DNA of 7,678 nt from an uncultured Bacteroidota bacterium (lineage in GTDB: Bacteria; Bacteroidota; Bacteroidia; UKL13-3), in NCBI GenBank assembly GCA_903888395.1, contig CAISTO010000052.1, forward strand, positions 1 to 7,678, written 5' to 3'. The stretch's first letter is position 1, and every line of letters starts with the position of its first letter. The notes under the pieces were generated by a model that saw nothing but the letters and a program-made list of their open reading frames with translations, was not told the DNA's origin and did not search any database. Made by a program: the position numbers and the translations under genes. Positions 5,460-7,678 of this stretch are shown here, piece by piece.

Positions 5460-5491
5460 TTTGTTTGTAAACTTTTTTCACTATATTTTTG
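5460..5491 (+). promoter_or_regulatory. Bacteroidota promoter, near-leaderless
   Basis: TTTG at 5460-5463, 20 bp, then TATTTTTG at 5484-5491 matches the Bacteroidota -33/-7 consensus TTTG-N19-21-TAnnTTTG in full. A second TTTG at 5464-5467 is an alternative. The -7 box ends only 4 bp before the ATG at 5496, so transcription should start at or within a few bases of the start codon. That predicts a leaderless or very short 5' end for the 5496 gene. Confidence 0.75.
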
Positions 5492-5495
5492 TACC

Positions 5496-6410
5496 ATGAT
5501 TCAGCAAACAACATATTTGCCTCATGTGAACATAATAGATGATCCTTACCTTTTGAAGGTATCTAATGTCATCTTGAAAATGGCAAGTTGTGAAAATCCA
5601 AGAATTTTAGAAATTATAAGGGACAAAATCTATGAAGTACCCTCTGGTTTTTCGTCACGAATGTTGAATTACTACGAGTCGAAAGGATTCATTTTTGCGC
5701 AAAGAAATGGACCTAGGGGAAAAAGGAGATTTTCTTTAATAGATTCAATTGGGCTAGAACATGCTTTAATATCAGATTCAACACACTATATTCAAAATGA
5801 GTCTGAACAAGATTCTTTCATGTGCGCAGGTTTAAGTACTCATAATCATCTTACACCATTAGAATTCTACTTATTGATGAGTATAGGGCTTCTTGGGATC
5901 CGTGAAATTCATTTGAATCGTGATTATTCTAATTTCAATGGTCGATATGTTGATTTATATGTTTCCTATTCACCAGCAATTGATCCAGGTCATTTGTGGA
6001 TCATGAATATGACAAAAACATTAGTTCAAAAATTACTCAATAAGGACAATAAATTGGATGTAAAGGAAGGAGAATCCTTCTCTGTAGGTTTGATTGATTT
6101 CATTAATTCAATAAGATACAAATTGAGATTACCCCCATTATTTATAAAAACAAAATATCCAAACTTCATTGCTCTTTTAGAAAATCAATTAAAAATAAAA
6201 TCCATTGATACTTTCTCTAGAGAATATGATTTACTGATTGAAGACGATGACCAAGAATTAATTGGAATTGAAATTCATTTTCTTGGAAATAATTACATTA
6301 GAAATCCAGGTGACAATGATAAAGTTGAAAAGTTATCAGAGGATTTAAATCGACCGTTAAAAGAAGCAATCAAACTTATAAGGACTCGAAATAAATACGT
6401 GTTCTTATAA
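5496..6410 (+). CDS. putative MerR-like DNA-binding protein with unknown C-terminal domain, 304 aa
   Basis: The ATG at 5496 sits 4 bp after a full promoter. Residues about 37-92 resemble a MerR-type winged helix: SSRMLNYYESKGFIFAQR (53-70) corresponds to the 'LRYYE..GL..P.R' signature, then GPRGKRRFSLIDSIGLEHAL (72-91) corresponds to the basic wing and 'RRYS..D' segment. It lacks the usual dimerising coiled coil directly afterwards. Residues about 120-230 are helical with FYLLMSIGLLGI (124-135), hydrophobic but not clearly membrane-spanning. Residues 244-263 (YDLLIEDD through LIGIEIHF) have a strand-acid-strand-acid look (D245, E259) that vaguely recalls a PD-(D/E)XK core without its lysine. 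A 20-bp palindrome next to its own promoter suggests autoregulation. It is upstream and codirectional with the integrase, so it may control integration or excision. MerR-like is moderate confidence; the rest is unknown. Confidence 0.75.
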   Translation: MIQQTTYLPHVNIIDDPYLLKVSNVILKMASCENPRILEIIRDKIYEVPSGFSSRMLNYYESKGFIFAQRNGPRGKRRFSLIDSIGLEHALISDSTHYIQNESEQDSFMCAGLSTHNHLTPLEFYLLMSIGLLGIREIHLNRDYSNFNGRYVDLYVSYSPAIDPGHLWIMNMTKTLVQKLLNKDNKLDVKEGESFSVGLIDFINSIRYKLRLPPLFIKTKYPNFIALLENQLKIKSIDTFSREYDLLIEDDDQELIGIEIHFLGNNYIRNPGDNDKVEKLSEDLNRPLKEAIKLIRTRNKYVFL

Positions 6411-6467
6411 TCATCAAATAATTTAGAGTTTAACAGTAGGTTCAAAAAAGAACATCAAAAAAACCAT

Positions 6468-6492
6468 CATGACATGGGGTGTCCAAGTCATG
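6468..6492 (-). terminator. hairpin between MerR-like gene and integrase
   Basis: CATGACATGG (6468-6477) and CCAAGTCATG (6483-6492) pair at 9 of 10 positions around GGTGT. Read on the minus strand the hairpin is followed within four bases by a run of seven T (complement of the A-run at 6457-6463), the form of an intrinsic terminator for leftward transcription. On the plus strand it is followed by A-runs and would not terminate. It sits directly upstream of the integrase, so an operator or recombinase-binding inverted repeat is an alternative. Confidence 0.4.
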
Positions 6493-6523
6493 CCCTAAAA
6501 AAAGTAAAAATAAAAAAAATAAA

Positions 6524-7678
6524 ATGAGAAATACAGAACCAAAATTAAACAAGGGAAAAAAACCTCAATTCATTCCGAAAGGGTCAAGTTTAGAGAAGGA
6601 GTGGGCTAAGAACATTTGGTATATTGGATATTCTTTCAATGGGAAACAATACCGAATCAAGCAAGATATAAATAGGATTACCGATTATAAGGAAAAGCGA
6701 TTTTATGCAGATGTATTAATTCAGTCTTTAAAAGATAGCATTGATAATGGTTTCAATCCCGAAGATCCTGAGGCGTTTATTAATTCAAAAATTCGTACTG
6801 ATTTAATGATTGGAGAAGCGGTTGATATTTATTTAGCTGATTTGCAAAAACACACCCGTTCCAAAACACATCAGAGTTATCAAAGCAAACTTAGGTACTT
6901 TGTTGAGGAGAATGTGTCCAAACAGTTGAATGAAATTGATTCAAATGAATTGAAAAGATTCATCAGGAATAGAATAAATAAGGTTCAAAATATTAAGATC
7001 CATAGAGAAGGTAAAACTTTTGAGTTAGACAGAAAAATAGCATGGACAAACAATACAGTTCGGTCAGCACGGGGAATATTTAGAGCGTTTTTTAATTGGT
7101 GTATCAGTGAAGGATATTACAAACAGGCAAATCCAATGTCTAAAGTACCATTGAAAGAAATTCACAGTGAAAATCAATCAAATCAACGAAATGTCCCTTT
7201 TTCAGCTGAAGATAATTCTAAAATCATGAAATATCTGGATGAAAACGACCAACCAATTGCTTTCTTCTGCCGTTTTCTTTACCACACATGTTTAAGACCT
7301 GGAGAGCTTATAAGACTAAAAATAAAGGATTTAGATTTTAAACGCAGAAAAATCATCGTCCCCTTAAATGTTTCTAAAAATACCAAACGAATCACCGAGG
7401 AAGAGATTTATATGACTGATGAACTTTTAAACATGCTTATTAAACATGGATTCCAAAATGCAGATTCAGATAACTACGTAGTTACAGATTGTGCGCAGTT
7501 TTACGGACAAAAGACCTTCGGAAGAGACACGCCATATAAAAGGTTTAAAAAAGCGATCAAGCGAATAGGAATTGACAATAAAGGATATGTTCTATACAGT
7601 TTCAAGCACTTTGCAAATATCAGTCGTTTTAGACAAGGATGGAAAATAGAACAACTCATGGTAGCAAATCGACATGCC
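6524..7678 (+). CDS. tyrosine recombinase/integrase, 3' end outside window
   Basis: ATG at 6524 follows a very A-rich leader and the frame stays open for 385 codons to the window end, so the C-terminus with the catalytic Tyr is missing. The order is typical of Bacteroidota prophage/ICE integrases. First comes an arm-type N-terminal domain (about residues 28-90, WYIGYSFNGK then INRITDYKEKRFYAD). Next is a SAM-like core-binding domain (about 100-225, including FFNWCISEGYYKQANPM). The catalytic domain begins around residue 235. Box I is CLRPGELIRL with R258, and a conserved Lys lies in VSKNTK (K285/K288). Box II reads YSFKH, where Y358 stands for the first His and K361 for the Arg of HxxR, with H362 next; a final NRH places another His at residue 384. 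It performs site-specific integration and excision of the element and probably marks one end. No strong promoter of its own is seen, so read-through from 5484 is possible. Confidence 0.93.
   Translation, partial: MRNTEPKLNKGKKPQFIPKGSSLEKEWAKNIWYIGYSFNGKQYRIKQDINRITDYKEKRFYADVLIQSLKDSIDNGFNPEDPEAFINSKIRTDLMIGEAVDIYLADLQKHTRSKTHQSYQSKLRYFVEENVSKQLNEIDSNELKRFIRNRINKVQNIKIHREGKTFELDRKIAWTNNTVRSARGIFRAFFNWCISEGYYKQANPMSKVPLKEIHSENQSNQRNVPFSAEDNSKIMKYLDENDQPIAFFCRFLYHTCLRPGELIRLKIKDLDFKRRKIIVPLNVSKNTKRITEEEIYMTDELLNMLIKHGFQNADSDNYVVTDCAQFYGQKTFGRDTPYKRFKKAIKRIGIDNKGYVLYSFKHFANISRFRQGWKIEQLMVANRHA

Noticed and set aside
1..7678. CRISPR array, tRNA, rRNA or transposon terminal repeats
   Set aside because: No regularly spaced repeats, cloverleaf-like sequence or transposase-flanking inverted repeats were seen by eye on either strand.

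Overview
The window is strongly AT-rich. Its translation starts are mostly A/T-rich with little Shine-Dalgarno character. At least three promoter positions carry exact matches to the Bacteroidota -7 element TAnnTTTG (3437-3444, 5484-5491, 1367-1374). With the integrase type at the right end, this points to a Bacteroidota (Flavobacteria/Sphingobacteria/Cytophagia-like) genome and to the accessory part of an integrated mobile element (prophage-like, integrative plasmid or satellite). No structural phage, conjugation or housekeeping gene is visible.

Left part (2-2871), cargo. Two leftward genes of unknown function (2-709 and 780-1175) are divided by a 288-bp divergent control region from a rightward three-gene operon (1464-1817, 1825-2229, 2242-2871). 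The small products at 780-1175, 1464-1817 and 1825-2229 are very acidic (net charge about -16 to -20). The last operon gene has a sketchy PD-(D/E)XK-like pattern without the usual lysine.

Middle (2872-3479), about 600 bp without a credible gene. It holds several stem-loops and two imperfect direct repeats (17 bp and about 30 bp). It could be a replication origin, a structured RNA or a recombination region.

Replication-like module (3437-5313). A promoter drives a 55-residue ribbon-helix-helix regulator too short for routine ORF calling. Next come a hairpin and a 31-codon leader ORF whose stop overlaps the TTG start of a 479-residue protein. That protein has all three palm motifs of the family A / T7-RNA-polymerase superfamily: D231 in motif A, R327/K331/M335/Y339 in motif B and H407-D408 in motif C. 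Small RHH repressor plus replication protein resembles copG-rep of small plasmids, but here the 'rep' is a polymerase-like protein. This is the most interesting part of the window.

Right part (5314-7678). A 20-bp perfect palindrome abuts the -33 box of a promoter placed so close to the next ATG that the mRNA should be nearly leaderless. It precedes a 304-residue protein with a MerR-like DNA-binding segment and an unknown C-terminal domain. After a hairpin and an A-rich leader comes a tyrosine recombinase cut by the window end (385 codons visible). A working model, by inference: the recombinase integrates and excises the element, the RHH/leader/polymerase cassette supports its own DNA or RNA synthesis, the MerR-like protein controls the integrase side, and the left genes are accessory (possibly anti-defence) cargo.
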